Shown one piece after another: positions 25,274 through 33,662 of a DNA stretch of 64,000 nt. Position numbers and translations under genes: made by a program. The notes beneath the pieces were generated by a model that did no database searches, was not told the origin of the DNA, and was given only the letters and a program-made list of their open reading frames with translations. The DNA comes from Rhizobium laguerreae (GTDB lineage: Bacteria > Pseudomonadota > Alphaproteobacteria > Rhizobiales > Rhizobiaceae): the NCBI RefSeq assembly GCF_002008165.1, contig NZ_MRDM01000014.1, positions 930,001-994,000 of the forward strand, read 5' to 3'. Each line of letters starts with the position of its first letter. The stretch's first letter is position 1.

Positions 25274-25939
25274 ATGTTCGTTATCATTCAGGCACATGAG
25301 TATCAGAAATACGCTGCCGTACTCGACCAAATGTTTCGCCTGCGCAAGAAGGTCTTCGCCGATACGCTCGGCTGGGACGTTCCCGTCATCGGCCCTTACG
25401 AACGCGACAGCTACGATTCGCTCGCCCCAGCTTACCTCGTCTGGTGCAACGATAGCCGCACCCGCCTCTATGGCGGCATGCGCCTGATGCCGACGACCGG
25501 CCCGACCCTTCTCTACGACGTCTTCCGCGAGACGTTTCCCGATGCCGCCAATCTGATTGCCCCCGGCATCTGGGAAGGCACGCGCATGTGCATCGACGAG
25601 GAGGCGATCGCCGAGGATTTCTCCAATGTCGATGCCGGCCGCGCCTTCTCCATGATGCTGCTTGCGCTTTGCGAATGCGCGCTCGATCACGGCATCCATA
25701 CGATGATTTCCAACTACGAGCCCTACCTCAAGCGCGTCTACAAGCGCGCCGGCGCCGAAGTGGAAGAACTCGGCCGTGCAGACGGCTACGGCAAATACCC
25801 CGTCTGCTGCGGCGCCTTCGAAGTATCGGACCGGGTGCTGCGCAAGATGCGCGCCGCCCTCGGCCTCACCCTACCCCTTTATGTCAGGCACGTGCCGGCC
25901 CGCTCGGTCGTGACCCAATTCCTGGAGATGGCAGCATGA
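25274..25939 (+). CDS. cinI: acyl-homoserine-lactone synthase CinI
   Basis: Protein of 221 residues of the LuxI family. Conserved elements are FRLRKKVFADTLGWDVPV, the ERDSYD acidic pair, LYGGMRLMPT and WEGTRMCID. These bind SAM and acyl carrier protein. In R. leguminosarum CinI makes the long-chain signal N-(3-hydroxy-7-cis-tetradecenoyl)-homoserine lactone; the same product is expected here. The stop overlaps the cinS start (ATGA). Confidence 0.95.
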   Translation: MFVIIQAHEYQKYAAVLDQMFRLRKKVFADTLGWDVPVIGPYERDSYDSLAPAYLVWCNDSRTRLYGGMRLMPTTGPTLLYDVFRETFPDAANLIAPGIWEGTRMCIDEEAIAEDFSNVDAGRAFSMMLLALCECALDHGIHTMISNYEPYLKRVYKRAGAEVEELGRADGYGKYPVCCGAFEVSDRVLRKMRAALGLTLPLYVRHVPARSVVTQFLEMAA

Positions 25940-26139
25940 ATCGCCTCGCTGAAACCACCACGCAGACCGCAATACAGAAGGATATCGGCGCTCTCGAGCG
26001 CCATGTTCTCGCATCCCGCGACATCGCCACGCAGATAGGGGATCCCTTCCTCTCCTATCTCCTTTCGATGGCGCTGTTCACGATCTACGAGAAGAAGGCC
26101 CATCACGAGAACGAGGCGCTGAAGAGCAGCTTCAGCTGA
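25936..26139 (+). CDS. cinS: small quorum-sensing regulator CinS
   Basis: A 67-residue protein, MNRLAETTTQTAIQKDIGAL onward, whose ATG overlaps the cinI stop by four bases. It is soluble and helical. Position and size match CinS of R. leguminosarum, which is co-transcribed with cinI and relieves repression by PraR to induce the rhi and rai systems. The function is carried over from that work; the identity call rests on position and size. Confidence 0.85.
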   Translation: MNRLAETTTQTAIQKDIGALERHVLASRDIATQIGDPFLSYLLSMALFTIYEKKAHHENEALKSSFS

Positions 26140-26261
26140 GGGTGTGGTTCCCCTCCGCCCCGCCTGAAGACGAGCATGTCTCCCGGCGCCTCGCGCGCAG
26201 CCGCAAAAACAGTCCCCGTTTTGCGGCTGCGCGCCCCTGTCCAGTCATCAGGGTATTGCCG

Positions 26262-26630
26262 TTACGTCATCAGGGAATCGATGGTCGAAATCAGCGTGTC
26301 GTGCATGTAGGGCTTCGGCAGGAAGGCGGTATTGGCGGGCAGCGCCATCGGATCGAGCCGCACCATGCCCGAGGTGATGATGATGCCGATGTTCGGCCGC
26401 ATCGCCCTCACCCGATTGGCAAGCTGGAGACCGTCCATCGAACCCGCCATATTGACGTCGGTGAACAGGATATCGACATCCTGCCTGCCCTTCAGCACCA
26501 CCAGAGCCTCGTCGGCATTCGCCGCCTCCAGCGCCACATGACCGACCTCTTCCAGCACATCGAGGATATTGAACCGGATCAGCGGCTCGTCCTCCACGAT
26601 GAGCACCACGGCACTGTTCGAAGCCACCAT
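26262..26630 (-). CDS. single-domain response regulator (CheY-like)
   Basis: A 122-residue receiver domain with no output domain. Acidic pocket residues are E13/D14 (LIVEDEP), the phosphoacceptor is D58 (LFTDVNM), and the conserved lysine is K106 (FLPKPY). Proteins of this type often work with HWE or hybrid kinases in rhizobia. No kinase gene is adjacent. Confidence 0.92.
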   Translation of the reverse strand: MVASNSAVVLIVEDEPLIRFNILDVLEEVGHVALEAANADEALVVLKGRQDVDILFTDVNMAGSMDGLQLANRVRAMRPNIGIIITSGMVRLDPMALPANTAFLPKPYMHDTLISTIDSLMT

Positions 26631-26830
26631 CTGCGATCGCCCTCTTCATGCGGAATGTGACTTGGATAAGTGTAGCCCGCGCGAGAAGGTTCCAGTGGCT
26701 GCCCACGAAATATGCATCGTCCACAGATGCTTGCGCTCACCGCTTGTGGCTCCCCCGGATTTGCGTTAGAGCGGAAACCGTGCTGCGGGAACCATTGCCC
26801 CGGCACCCAAGCGCCGGACACCCGACGCCA

Positions 26831-26906
26831 GGGCCTGTAGCTCAATGGTTAGAGCCGGCGGCTCATAACCGCTTGGTTGGGGGTTCGAGTCCCTCCGGGC
26901 CCACCA
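26831..26906 (+). tRNA. tRNA-Ile2 (anticodon CAU, lysidine type)
   Basis: A 76-nt cloverleaf with encoded CCA. The acceptor pairs GGGCCTG with CGGGCCC, the D arm contains GTAGCTCAATGGTTAGAGC, the anticodon loop is CTCATAA, and the T arm includes GGTTCGAGTCC. The sequence resembles E. coli tRNA-Ile2 (AGCTCA..GGTTAGAGC, GGCTCATAACCGCTTGGT) rather than initiator or elongator Met. The C34 would be modified to lysidine to read AUA. Confidence 0.9.
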
Positions 26907-27302
26907 CTTTTTGCATTAGTGGTTTAAATCGAAGCTCCTGTAGCCGGACGCGAATTTCCGAAATTTTGACACGAGTTCCGGAGTTTTCGGAAATCTTTCG
27001 AAGATCCTTTAAGGCCGCTTCGAAGCACGCTCGATCTCTTTGCAAAGCAGGAGCGCTCGAGATCATCCTGATCGGGTCGACAGCAGATCGTCGGCTGAGA
27101 CTCCGGCACGGAAGCATGCACCACGGTTGCCAACTATCGGCTGGTCGAGACTTACTGAGAATGATTGGAAACTTCGCGTTCGTGCAGCGCTTTGCGGATT
27201 GATACGCTTATGATCAGCCTGATCGTCGAGCCACCTGCCTTTCGATAGAAGTTATGGTACTTTATGGATGGACGTCGTTGTTCTCGGGAGGGGTAGCAAT
27301 TC
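26907..27302. other. gene-free region downstream of tRNA-Ile2
   Basis: 396 bases without a convincing gene. I see no integrase and no direct copy of the tRNA 3' end within reach, so no island boundary can be claimed, although small poorly conserved ORFs follow. Confidence 0.5.
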
Positions 27303-27512
27303 ATGGTCGTGCACAGGGATATGACTAGCGACGAATGGAAGTGGCTTGTGCGCCTTTGCCAACACGAAGCGGATAGCATTCCTAAGGAAATTGAAGCGCG
27401 GTTTACCGAACTTGGTCTGCTCGGGCCGAATGGTCTTTCGGACAATGCCAGGAATTTGGTTCAAAATGAACTGCTGGCAGAGCGGCGAAACAGACTGCAA
27501 GGGCTTCACTGA
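27303..27512 (+). CDS. small uncharacterised protein
   Basis: A 69-residue soluble, charged protein (TSDEWKWLVRLCQHEADSIP, then KEIEARFTELGLLGPNGLSD). GGGAGGGG lies upstream of the ATG. The pattern of a short helical domain with GLLG suggests a small DNA- or protein-binding domain, but the family is unknown. Confidence 0.5.
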   Translation: MVVHRDMTSDEWKWLVRLCQHEADSIPKEIEARFTELGLLGPNGLSDNARNLVQNELLAERRNRLQGLH

Positions 27513-27665
27513 ATGATGACCTTGGACCCCAAGCAGGAGTTCAAGGTGGTGATGTTCACTGCGGCACGGCCCAAACGGGTAACAGACTATCTCGGCGGCG
27601 GGCGTTTCCTGATCGTCCGTGCAGCTATTAGCACGGCATCACGCCCGACCGGTGCACATTTCTAA
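27513..27665 (+). CDS. possible 50-residue ORF
   Basis: ATG follows the stop of the previous ORF directly. The product MMTLDPKQEFKVVMFTAARP... has no recognised family and no own ribosome site beyond coupling. It overlaps by four bases the 3' end of the lipoprotein gene on the other strand. It may be spurious. Confidence 0.25.
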   Translation: MMTLDPKQEFKVVMFTAARPKRVTDYLGGGRFLIVRAAISTASRPTGAHF

Positions 27666-27853
27666 TAGCTACAAGAACGCCCGTCGCTAGGTCTAAACCC
27701 ACCCCCACACGCGGGATTAAGCGGCTGACGCTCATAATAACCGCCGCCGATCGACGACGTCTGGTCGACGCTTCCGGACGAAGTGCAACCCGAAATGATC
27801 GTAGCAAGGCTGATCAGCGTTCCGGTCGCGACAAATGCGAAAAATCGGTTCAT
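27662..27853 (-). CDS. small predicted lipoprotein
   Basis: A 63-residue protein with a Sec/lipoprotein signal, MNRFFAFVATGTLISLATII followed by SGC (lipobox ISGC). The mature part is short, Gly/Ser rich (TSSIGGGYYERQPLNPACGG) with a second Cys pair near the end. GGAG precedes the ATG. It should be anchored in the envelope; its function is unknown. Confidence 0.75.
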   Translation of the reverse strand: MNRFFAFVATGTLISLATIISGCTSSGSVDQTSSIGGGYYERQPLNPACGGGFRPSDGRSCSY

Positions 27854-28010
27854 CTGAGCTTCTCCTTCGGAGGGGTATGGTTTTACCCAAGCGGGCAATC
27901 TACCACCCACGGCGAATACCGACGAGGATTTATAGCAGCCGACCGCCCTCGACGAGCGTTTCTAACGCCAATGTGATCACCTTTTAGGCCAGCCACCCTC
28001 AAGCCATGCA

Positions 28011-28028
28011 CTGTCACATAACTGTCAT
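28011..28028 (+). promoter_or_regulatory. PHO box (PhoB binding site)
   Basis: CTGTCACATAACTGTCAT has two CTGTCAY heptamers separated by ATAA, matching the PhoB consensus CTGTCAT-AWAW-CTGTCAY. A -10-like TTATGG lies at about 28044-28049, fitting a PHO-box promoter facing right, 79 bp before the small ORF at 28107. Confidence 0.8.
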
Positions 28029-28106
28029 GCAAAATTGCCCATTGTTATGGCAGCCTGGGCAAAATATATGCTGCCGGCTAACAAAAAAAAGAATGAGTGA
28101 ACTACC

Positions 28107-28256
28107 ATGAGTGCCATACATAAACTTTTCAACCGCAATCTCCTGACCCGCTTCGTCGCTGGTCTCGGTGCGGTTCCCCAGCGTATTCGCGACGCACGCC
28201 AAGAGCGCAAGCCCGCTATCCATCCATCCTTCATGGACGATTTCGGGGCCCAGTAG
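28107..28256 (+). CDS. 49-residue microprotein candidate behind a PHO box
   Basis: The ORF encodes MSAIHKLFNRNLLTRFVAGL..., a basic amphipathic N-terminus (RNLLTRFVAGLGAVPQRIRD) followed by KPAIHPSFMDDFGAQ. No known family. Start context is weak (an A-rich leader and an overlapping short ATGAGTGA). Position 79 bp downstream of the PHO box suggests phosphate-starvation expression. Codon use looks chromosomal. Confidence 0.5.
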   Translation: MSAIHKLFNRNLLTRFVAGLGAVPQRIRDARQERKPAIHPSFMDDFGAQ

Positions 28257-28269
28257 GACAATTGGCGAG

Positions 28270-28773
28270 TCAACAGACTCGTCTGCCCCCCGCCATTACG
28301 TCCTCCAATGTCATTTCAGTTGATATCAGATGGGAAGCCGCCATCGGCTTCTGATCAAGTTGCGGCGGAAATTCCTTCCGGAACCAGATCCGGTCGACGG
28401 GCCGGCCTCCCGCATGCCCGCTGACCCTGCCGAATTCGACATATCCGAGCTTCGGGTAAAAGTCCGGGGCCCGGGTCGAGAGTGTGTCGACACAGGCCGT
28501 GACGGCGGCGCGGCGTCGCCCTTCTTCTTCCGCCGCCGCCATCAGCTTCCGGCCGATGCCGCTCAGGCGCAGCGATTTTTCGACCCACAGATTGCCGATG
28601 AAAAGAACCGAGAAGGAAACGGACGCCGTTATTCCGGCGATAAGCCTTCCGTTTTCCCGCCAGACGATGGCGAAGGCCTCGCGTATGATCTCAGCGCTCT
28701 CGTTGAAGGCGTTCAGGCCATCGGAAATCGCGGTGGCGATCTCGGAGGGGACGGGATCGAGCGTTTCGAACAT
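28270..28773 (-). CDS. GNAT-family N-acetyltransferase
   Basis: About 167 residues from MFETLDPVPSEIATAISDGL, chosen because GAGGAAGCA precedes it; an ATG 27 nt earlier (MATINDEEA) is the alternative. The acetyl-CoA loop is VEKSLRLSGIGRKLMAAAEE and the beta-bulge segment FYPKLGYVEFGRVSG is typical of GNAT enzymes. The substrate is unknown. Confidence 0.88.
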   Translation of the reverse strand: MFETLDPVPSEIATAISDGLNAFNESAEIIREAFAIVWRENGRLIAGITASVSFSVLFIGNLWVEKSLRLSGIGRKLMAAAEEEGRRRAAVTACVDTLSTRAPDFYPKLGYVEFGRVSGHAGGRPVDRIWFRKEFPPQLDQKPMAASHLISTEMTLEDVMAGGRRVC

Positions 28774-28996
28774 TGCTTCCTCGTCGTTGATGGTCGCCAT
28801 ATGATAGCGAGCCGTCGGTTCCGGTCCAGCCGTTTCGGCTTTTAACGGGCGGCGGACGCCCCCTGATTCAAGCTCCAATGCATGCACCCCGCAGATTTTT
28901 CTCTCGCTACGCATGCGCCTGTCTTTTCCGCCGTAATAGCTTCACAATCAACCGACAGAAAGCTCATCCGGGAAACGACAACCAAGGAATGAAAAC

Positions 28997-29737
28997 ATGG
29001 CGCCGATCTATACCAAAACTGTCCTGATGACCGCCCTTCTGGCGCTGCCGCTCGCCGCCGCAGCGCCCGCCTTCGCGCAGGAGGCAAAGCCGCGCGAACC
29101 GGTGATTTCGGTGACCGGCGATGGCGAATCGTCCGTCGCTCCCGATATGGCCGTCGTCAATCTCGCCGTCGTCAAGCAGGCGAAAACCGCCCGCGAAGCA
29201 CTCGATGAGAACAACAAGGCGATGAACGACGTGCTTGCCGCGCTGAAGAGCGGCGGCATCGCCGAGCGCGATCTGCAGACCTCCGGCTTTTCCATCCAGC
29301 CGCAATACAACTATCCGCAGCCGGTCGACGGCCAGCAGCAGCAGCCGCAGCTAATCGGCTACCAGACCATCAATTCCGTCACCGTCAGGCTGCGCGATCT
29401 CGCCAAGCTCGGCCAGGTGATCGACCAGTCCGTCACCCTCGGCATCAACCAGGGCGGCGAAATCCAGTTCACCAACGACAAGCCGGACGCTGCGATCGAA
29501 GAGGCACGCAAGGCCGCGGTCGCCGATGCCGTCAAAAGGGCAAAGACGCTGAGCGAAGCCGCCGGCGTCAAGCTCGGCCGCATTCTCGAGATCAACGAGA
29601 ATGTGCCGCGCGCAATGCCGCAGCCAGTCTATCGCGCCACGATGATGAAAGAGGCTTCCGACGCTGCCGTTCCAGTCCAGGGCGGCGAGAACAATTACAA
29701 TGTCAGCGTCACCGTGACCTTCGCGATCGAGCAATAA
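28997..29737 (+). CDS. SIMPL (DUF541) domain periplasmic protein
   Basis: A 246-residue protein with a Sec signal (VLMTALLALPLAAAAPAFAQ, cleaved after about residue 28). The SIMPL/DUF541 domain shows ISVTGDGESSVAPDMAVVNL and a C-terminal NNYNVSVTVTFAIEQ. Relatives have envelope stress or oxidative stress roles; no enzyme activity is established. AAGGA precedes the ATG. Confidence 0.92.
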   Translation: MAPIYTKTVLMTALLALPLAAAAPAFAQEAKPREPVISVTGDGESSVAPDMAVVNLAVVKQAKTAREALDENNKAMNDVLAALKSGGIAERDLQTSGFSIQPQYNYPQPVDGQQQQPQLIGYQTINSVTVRLRDLAKLGQVIDQSVTLGINQGGEIQFTNDKPDAAIEEARKAAVADAVKRAKTLSEAAGVKLGRILEINENVPRAMPQPVYRATMMKEASDAAVPVQGGENNYNVSVTVTFAIEQ

Positions 29738-29825
29738 ACATTGTAGCGCCGCGCGTCTTTTCAGGCGCACAGCGCTCGTTTCAATGTCATCTTCTGCTCC
29801 TCGGCCCAAGAGAACGCCGATGCCA

Positions 29826-29964
29826 GCCCCTCATCCGGCTGCCGCCACCTTCTCCCCGTAAACGGGGCGAAGGGACAATGCCGCGCCCTCTCCGTTCCCC
29901 GCTCGCTCTCGCAGGGCACGTCCCCTCGCCCCGTTTTTACGGGGAGAGGGTTAGGGTGAGGGGC
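29826..29964. repeat. rhizobial intergenic repeat with two hairpins
   Basis: The outer ends GCCCCTCATCC and GGTGAGGGGC are inverted. Two inner palindromes are CTTCTCCCCGTAAACGGGG and CGCCCCGTTTTTACGGGGAG. It resembles the elements at 2257-2393, 46291-46322 and 60607-60631. It occupies much of the gap between SIMPL and the secreted-protein gene at 30137. Confidence 0.75.
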
Positions 29965-30038
29965 AGCCATTGGCGCCAACCGGACAGCCGTGGCACAGGA
30001 CCCACAATGATGCCGGAGGAAAGAGCGCAGTCAAACTG

Positions 30039-30090
30039 AGCGCAAAAGAAAACCGCCCTTGCCGATCCGGGGAGACTGGCAAAGGCGGTT
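30039..30090 (-). terminator. rho-independent terminator of the 30137 gene
   Basis: The arms AACCGCCCTTGCC (30051-30063) and GGCAAAGGCGGTT (30078-30090) pair over 13 positions with one mismatch. On the minus strand TTTTCTTTTGCG follows. Confidence 0.75.
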
Positions 30091-30136
30091 CTTAGCCGCC
30101 GCATCGGGGAGACGGGGCGGCGTTTTCTTCCATTGA

Positions 30137-30484
30137 TTAGCGGCGGCGCAGGGCGGGGCAGCCGCGCACATTGCCGAAGCTCATTTCATCGGGACCGCGA
30201 CGCGTCCAGCCCTGGACGATCACGCGGCGTGGCGTGATGTCGACGACCCGAGCGCGACGAAAGCCGTAATCCCGGGCGAGGTTTTCGGCGAGCTGCGGAT
30301 TGCAGCCGCGCGACGGCCGGCCGTAGCCCGGGCCCGGAGGCGGACGGCGGTAATCCTGCGGCGGACCACGGTCCGGCTCGCCAATAATGATATTCAACTG
30401 GGCGGCGGCCGGGGCCACCGTACCGGCCAGGGTGCCGGCTGTCAGCATGACGGCAAGACCCGCCTTTGCCAGAAACTGCATCAT
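30137..30484 (-). CDS. small secreted two-cysteine protein, paralog 1
   Basis: A 115-residue protein with a Sec signal (FLAKAGLAVMLTAGTLAGTV ... AAAQ, about residue 28). A Pro/Arg/Gly linker (DRGPPQDYRRPPPGPGYGRP) is followed by a compact domain with two cysteines: RGCNPQLAENLARDYGFRRA and RGPDEMSFGNVRGCPALRRR. It shares the domain with the neighbour at 30662. Function unknown; periplasmic or secreted. Confidence 0.8.
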   Translation of the reverse strand: MMQFLAKAGLAVMLTAGTLAGTVAPAAAQLNIIIGEPDRGPPQDYRRPPPGPGYGRPSRGCNPQLAENLARDYGFRRARVVDITPRRVIVQGWTRRGPDEMSFGNVRGCPALRRR

Positions 30485-30661
30485 CGAAAAACCTTTTCCT
30501 TTGAAAGTCGGTGCGGCGAGCCGCCCTCCCCATTAGTTCGCATTACGCCGAAGCGTCATTTGGGAATCACTCATACAGGTCAGAGAAGAGACGGCTGAAA
30601 GTGTCAGCGTCAAGGCAAAAGCGGGCCGGAAGCGCCACATCGGCGCCTCCGGCCGCAGTCC

Positions 30662-30967
30662 TCAGCGCCGGATCAGCGGGCAGCCGCGGACATTCGCGAA
30701 AGTCATCCTGTCCCAGCCGCGGCGGTCGCGCCCTGCGACAACGACGACCCGCGGCGACATGCGGGTGATATGGGCTCTCCGCAGGCCGAAATCACGCGCC
30801 TTGCGCACCGCATGCATCGGTGAGCAGCCGCGGATCGGACGATGATATTGCGCCTCGACGACGAAGTTCGTCTGCGGTCCGGCGGCGGCCGCCGTGGAAA
30901 CAGTGGCCGGAATGGTGCAGAGGGCGAGCAGAGCGGCAAGCGAAGCCTTGGTCAGGAAATGCGTCAT
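30662..30967 (-). CDS. small secreted two-cysteine protein, paralog 2
   Basis: A 101-residue protein with a Sec signal (FLTKASLAALLALCTIPATV ... AAAA, about residue 28). The domain aligns with the 30137 product: RGCSPMHAVRKARDFGLRRA, PRVVVVAGRDRRGWDRMTFA, then NVRGCPLIRR. It lacks the proline-rich linker. It lies 177 bp upstream of the other copy in the same direction, consistent with tandem duplication. Confidence 0.8.
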   Translation of the reverse strand: MTHFLTKASLAALLALCTIPATVSTAAAAGPQTNFVVEAQYHRPIRGCSPMHAVRKARDFGLRRAHITRMSPRVVVVAGRDRRGWDRMTFANVRGCPLIRR

Positions 30968-31091
30968 GGGATGTCTCCGTCGATTGGTATTATCTAAGCT
31001 CTCCCTTCAGGGATTGTCTCGACAGTAGACCCAGCAAACTGAATGGCGTTGGAACCGGGCATTCAGTTTGCATTCACAACGATTAACTCTT

Positions 31092-31571
31092 TCAATCGCT
31101 GAGATGCAGCACGATTTCGCGCCGGTGCGGCCGGTCTCGATGTTCAAAGAGATAGAGCCCCTGCCAGGTGCCGAGCATCAACCGCCCCCTGGCGACGGGA
31201 ATGCCAATCGAGACCTGCGTCAGCGCCGCCTTGATATGCGCCGGCATGTCGTCCGGCCCCTCGGCCCTGTGCACGATCCAGCCCATGTCAGGATCGGAGG
31301 CCGGCGGCACGAGGCGGCGGAAGAAGGCGAGAAGATCGGTGCGCACATCGGGATCGGCATTTTCCTGGATCAACAGCGAACAGGAGGTGTGGCGCACGAA
31401 GACCGTAAGAAGCCCCTCCTCCCGCCCCGACGCGCTGACGAAGGCCTCCGCCTGGGGGGTGAACTCGTAAAGGCCCTGTCCGCGTGTGGACAGAGTGAGG
31501 ATCGTCTGGGGCAAGGCGCTCTCCCGCTTCGAGATGACATCTCTCGCGAGTTGGCGCGCTGCTCGGCGCAA
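31092..31571 (-). CDS. YjbQ / UPF0047 family protein
   Basis: About 155 residues of the YjbQ family, described as secondary thiamine-phosphate synthases. Signatures are VFVRHTSCSLLIQENADPDV, DDMPAHIKAALTQVSIGIPV, and GTWQGLYLFEHRDRPHRREI. No ATG fits the family start; the open frame begins with TTG (MRRAARQ) without a ribosome site. The true start is likely nearer SKRESALPQT, and it needs checking. Confidence 0.85.
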   Translation of the reverse strand: MRRAARQLARDVISKRESALPQTILTLSTRGQGLYEFTPQAEAFVSASGREEGLLTVFVRHTSCSLLIQENADPDVRTDLLAFFRRLVPPASDPDMGWIVHRAEGPDDMPAHIKAALTQVSIGIPVARGRLMLGTWQGLYLFEHRDRPHRREIVLHLSD

Positions 31572-31611
31572 GTCAAGCTTGCCCGGGCAAAGTCAAGCTT
31601 GACTGGGGCGA

Positions 31612-31965
31612 TCAAAGCCTGAGCAGCGTCTCGAAGCCGCCGTAGATCATCCGCTTGCCATCGAACGGCATCTGCCACTGGTCGCCCTTGAGCCTGGGAT
31701 CGGCCATCACCTTGGCATTGATATCGTCGCGCTCCTCGCGCGAGCCATAGACGATCCAGGAAAACACCACCACCTCGTCCTCCTTCGCCTGCACGGCGCG
31801 GGGAAAGGAGGTCAACTCGCCATAGGGCACGTCGTCGCCGATACATTCGACATATTCGAGCGCGCCATATTCCTTCCAGATCGAGCCGGCGAAGGTCGAG
31901 AATCCCTTGTAGGTCTCGATATTCCCCTTCGGAACCGCCACGATGAAACCATCGACATAGGACAT
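31612..31965 (-). CDS. DUF1428 family protein
   Basis: A 117-residue protein starting MSYVDGFIVAVPKGNIETYK. It has the DUF1428 pattern (EYGALEYVECIGDDVPYGEL, ADPRLKGDQWQMPFDGKRMI), a ferredoxin-like dimeric barrel of unknown role. It is 40 bp upstream of the YjbQ gene and may be co-transcribed with it. Confidence 0.9.
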   Translation of the reverse strand: MSYVDGFIVAVPKGNIETYKGFSTFAGSIWKEYGALEYVECIGDDVPYGELTSFPRAVQAKEDEVVVFSWIVYGSREERDDINAKVMADPRLKGDQWQMPFDGKRMIYGGFETLLRL

Positions 31966-32176
31966 CTCGCTCCTCCTTTGCGTATCTGCGCATTATGGCG
32001 GAGGAGATAGGACGGCGGCCAGGCAGGTCCAGTGACGAAGCGTTCAACCGCCTTTTCATCTCTGATTTGCGCCGCTGTCGATCGTTCACTCGATTTATGA
32101 GGTTTGACCCCGATCCGGTTTTCCGCTTTACCGGCTTTGCAGAACAATCCTTCGAGTGAGCATCGGGCAGGACACC

Positions 32177-32893
32177 ATGATTAGAGCGGTCCTTTTTGAT
32201 CTTGACGAGACACTCATCGACAAGACCGCTGCCGTCCTCACCTTCCTGCCGCTCCAATACCAGCGATTTCGTCTTGGCGAGCACGGTGTCGAGGAACAGC
32301 GCTACATTGCTGAATTCCTGCAGCTGGAGAAGGCCGGCCTGGTTAAAAAGCGCGATCTTTATCCGCGCCTGACGGAGACATTCGGTCTTCCAGGCGACCT
32401 TGCTGCAGCCCTCTTCCATGACTTCGAGACAGTGTATCCCGGCATGGCTGTTCCCATGTCAGGGGCAAAACAGACCATTTCCACGCTGAAGCAATACGGC
32501 GTTCTAATCGGCGTCGTCAGCAATGGCGAAGCCAATGTTCAGCGACCGAAAATCGCGGCGGCGGGACTGAACGAAGTGCTCGACCTGGTGGTCATTTCAG
32601 GAGATATCGGCCTTCGTAAACCGGCACGGGAAATTTTCGAACTGGCTGCTGGCCGTCTCGACCTGCCCGTCGACAACTGTCTCTTCGTCGGTGACAATCC
32701 CGAGGCCGATATTCTTGGAGCAGACAACGCCGGCATGCATGCCGTCTATTTCGGCCCGAAAAACGCCTGGCCCGCTTCGCTGCCCTCGCCGCGGTATCGA
32801 ATAGAGTTGCTGCCGCAGCTGATAGCCCTTGTCCGCGATCTGAACGCACTCACCGAGGGCTTGATGGCGACGAAGCGCCCGCGCCGAAGGTGA
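32177..32893 (+). CDS. HAD-superfamily hydrolase
   Basis: A 238-residue protein with all four HAD motifs: LFDLDETLID (I), VVSNGE (II), GLRKPAREIF (III lysine) and FVGDNPEADI (IV). The cap domain lies between about residues 15 and 90. ATG with GCAGGA upstream is chosen over an earlier in-frame one. It probably dephosphorylates a small metabolite. Confidence 0.9.
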   Translation: MIRAVLFDLDETLIDKTAAVLTFLPLQYQRFRLGEHGVEEQRYIAEFLQLEKAGLVKKRDLYPRLTETFGLPGDLAAALFHDFETVYPGMAVPMSGAKQTISTLKQYGVLIGVVSNGEANVQRPKIAAAGLNEVLDLVVISGDIGLRKPAREIFELAAGRLDLPVDNCLFVGDNPEADILGADNAGMHAVYFGPKNAWPASLPSPRYRIELLPQLIALVRDLNALTEGLMATKRPRRR

Positions 32894-32987
32894 CGCCCAT
32901 GCATTTGGCTGCGGCCTGATAGCCGCACCCGAGGCTTACCAGGCCGCCCCGCCCCGAGAAGGTCGCCCGTTATCCGCTTCGGCCCCC

Positions 32988-33587
32988 TCAGGGGCCATTC
33001 ACCAGCTTGAGGATGAGCTGCTGGATATTGCCGCCGTCACCCATTTCGATCTTGTCGAAGTCGCGGCCGCGCTGGCGCTGTCTTTGGGAGATCTCGCCGA
33101 GCCGGCGGGTCAGCTCGATCCTGATCTTCTTGCAATCGGGATCGTCGGCAACGGTGAGGCCGATGCTCATCGCCTCGATCTCCTTGACCATCTCCTTGAT
33201 AGTCTCGCCATGCACCCGCTCATGCGCCTGCACCCCTGATATGAAGCCCTCCCAGCTGCTCTTCACGGCGGCTGGCAGCTCGGCAGATGGTTTCGGCAGC
33301 GTATAGGTGATGATGAGCTTCGGCCGGTTGGTCACGATAACGCAGGCATTTCCCTGCGGTTCGTATTTCCTGGTCCAGGTCAGCTTGAACGTCGTATGCG
33401 CGATCGCCCGGCCGAAGCCGCCCGCCTTCGGCCCAAGCTCGCCGATCGATGCATAGAGCCCGGCCCCCGACGTGCCTGATATCGAATAGGGCCGTACCTC
33501 TTCGACCGCCTGCCAATCGGCCAGGGCCACGGCCGGTACCGACGTGAAAACTGCCGCAATCATGTAGAACAGAAAATTTGTCGTCAC
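32988..33587 (-). CDS. DUF922 predicted secreted zinc-dependent protease
   Basis: About 199 residues from a GTG start preceded by GGAG. A signal peptide (FLFYMIAAVFTSVPAVALA) is visible. The DUF922 metal motif appears as VQAHERVHGE, an H-E-x-x-H, near residue 120. An upstream in-frame start at 33659 would add a non-signal extension and is not favoured. Expected in the periplasm. Confidence 0.85.
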   Translation of the reverse strand: MTTNFLFYMIAAVFTSVPAVALADWQAVEEVRPYSISGTSGAGLYASIGELGPKAGGFGRAIAHTTFKLTWTRKYEPQGNACVIVTNRPKLIITYTLPKPSAELPAAVKSSWEGFISGVQAHERVHGETIKEMVKEIEAMSIGLTVADDPDCKKIRIELTRRLGEISQRQRQRGRDFDKIEMGDGGNIQQLILKLVNGP

Positions 33588-33662
33588 GCGCGGCTCCGCC
33601 GAATGATGTGTCGGGCCGAACCTAACGGGAGCGGTCGCCGCTTTCAACGCGTCATGCATATG

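Noticed and set aside
26863..27117. ORF on the minus strand ending VVGPEGLEPPTKRL
   Set aside because: Its C-terminus is antisense to tRNA-Ile2. The GPEGLEPPTKRL tail is a well-known false protein produced by translating the back of tRNA genes.
31540..31610. Repeated AAGTCAAGCTTG motif before the YjbQ gene as a regulatory site
   Set aside because: Two close copies only, the second overlapping the uncertain start of the gene; more likely a small local duplication.
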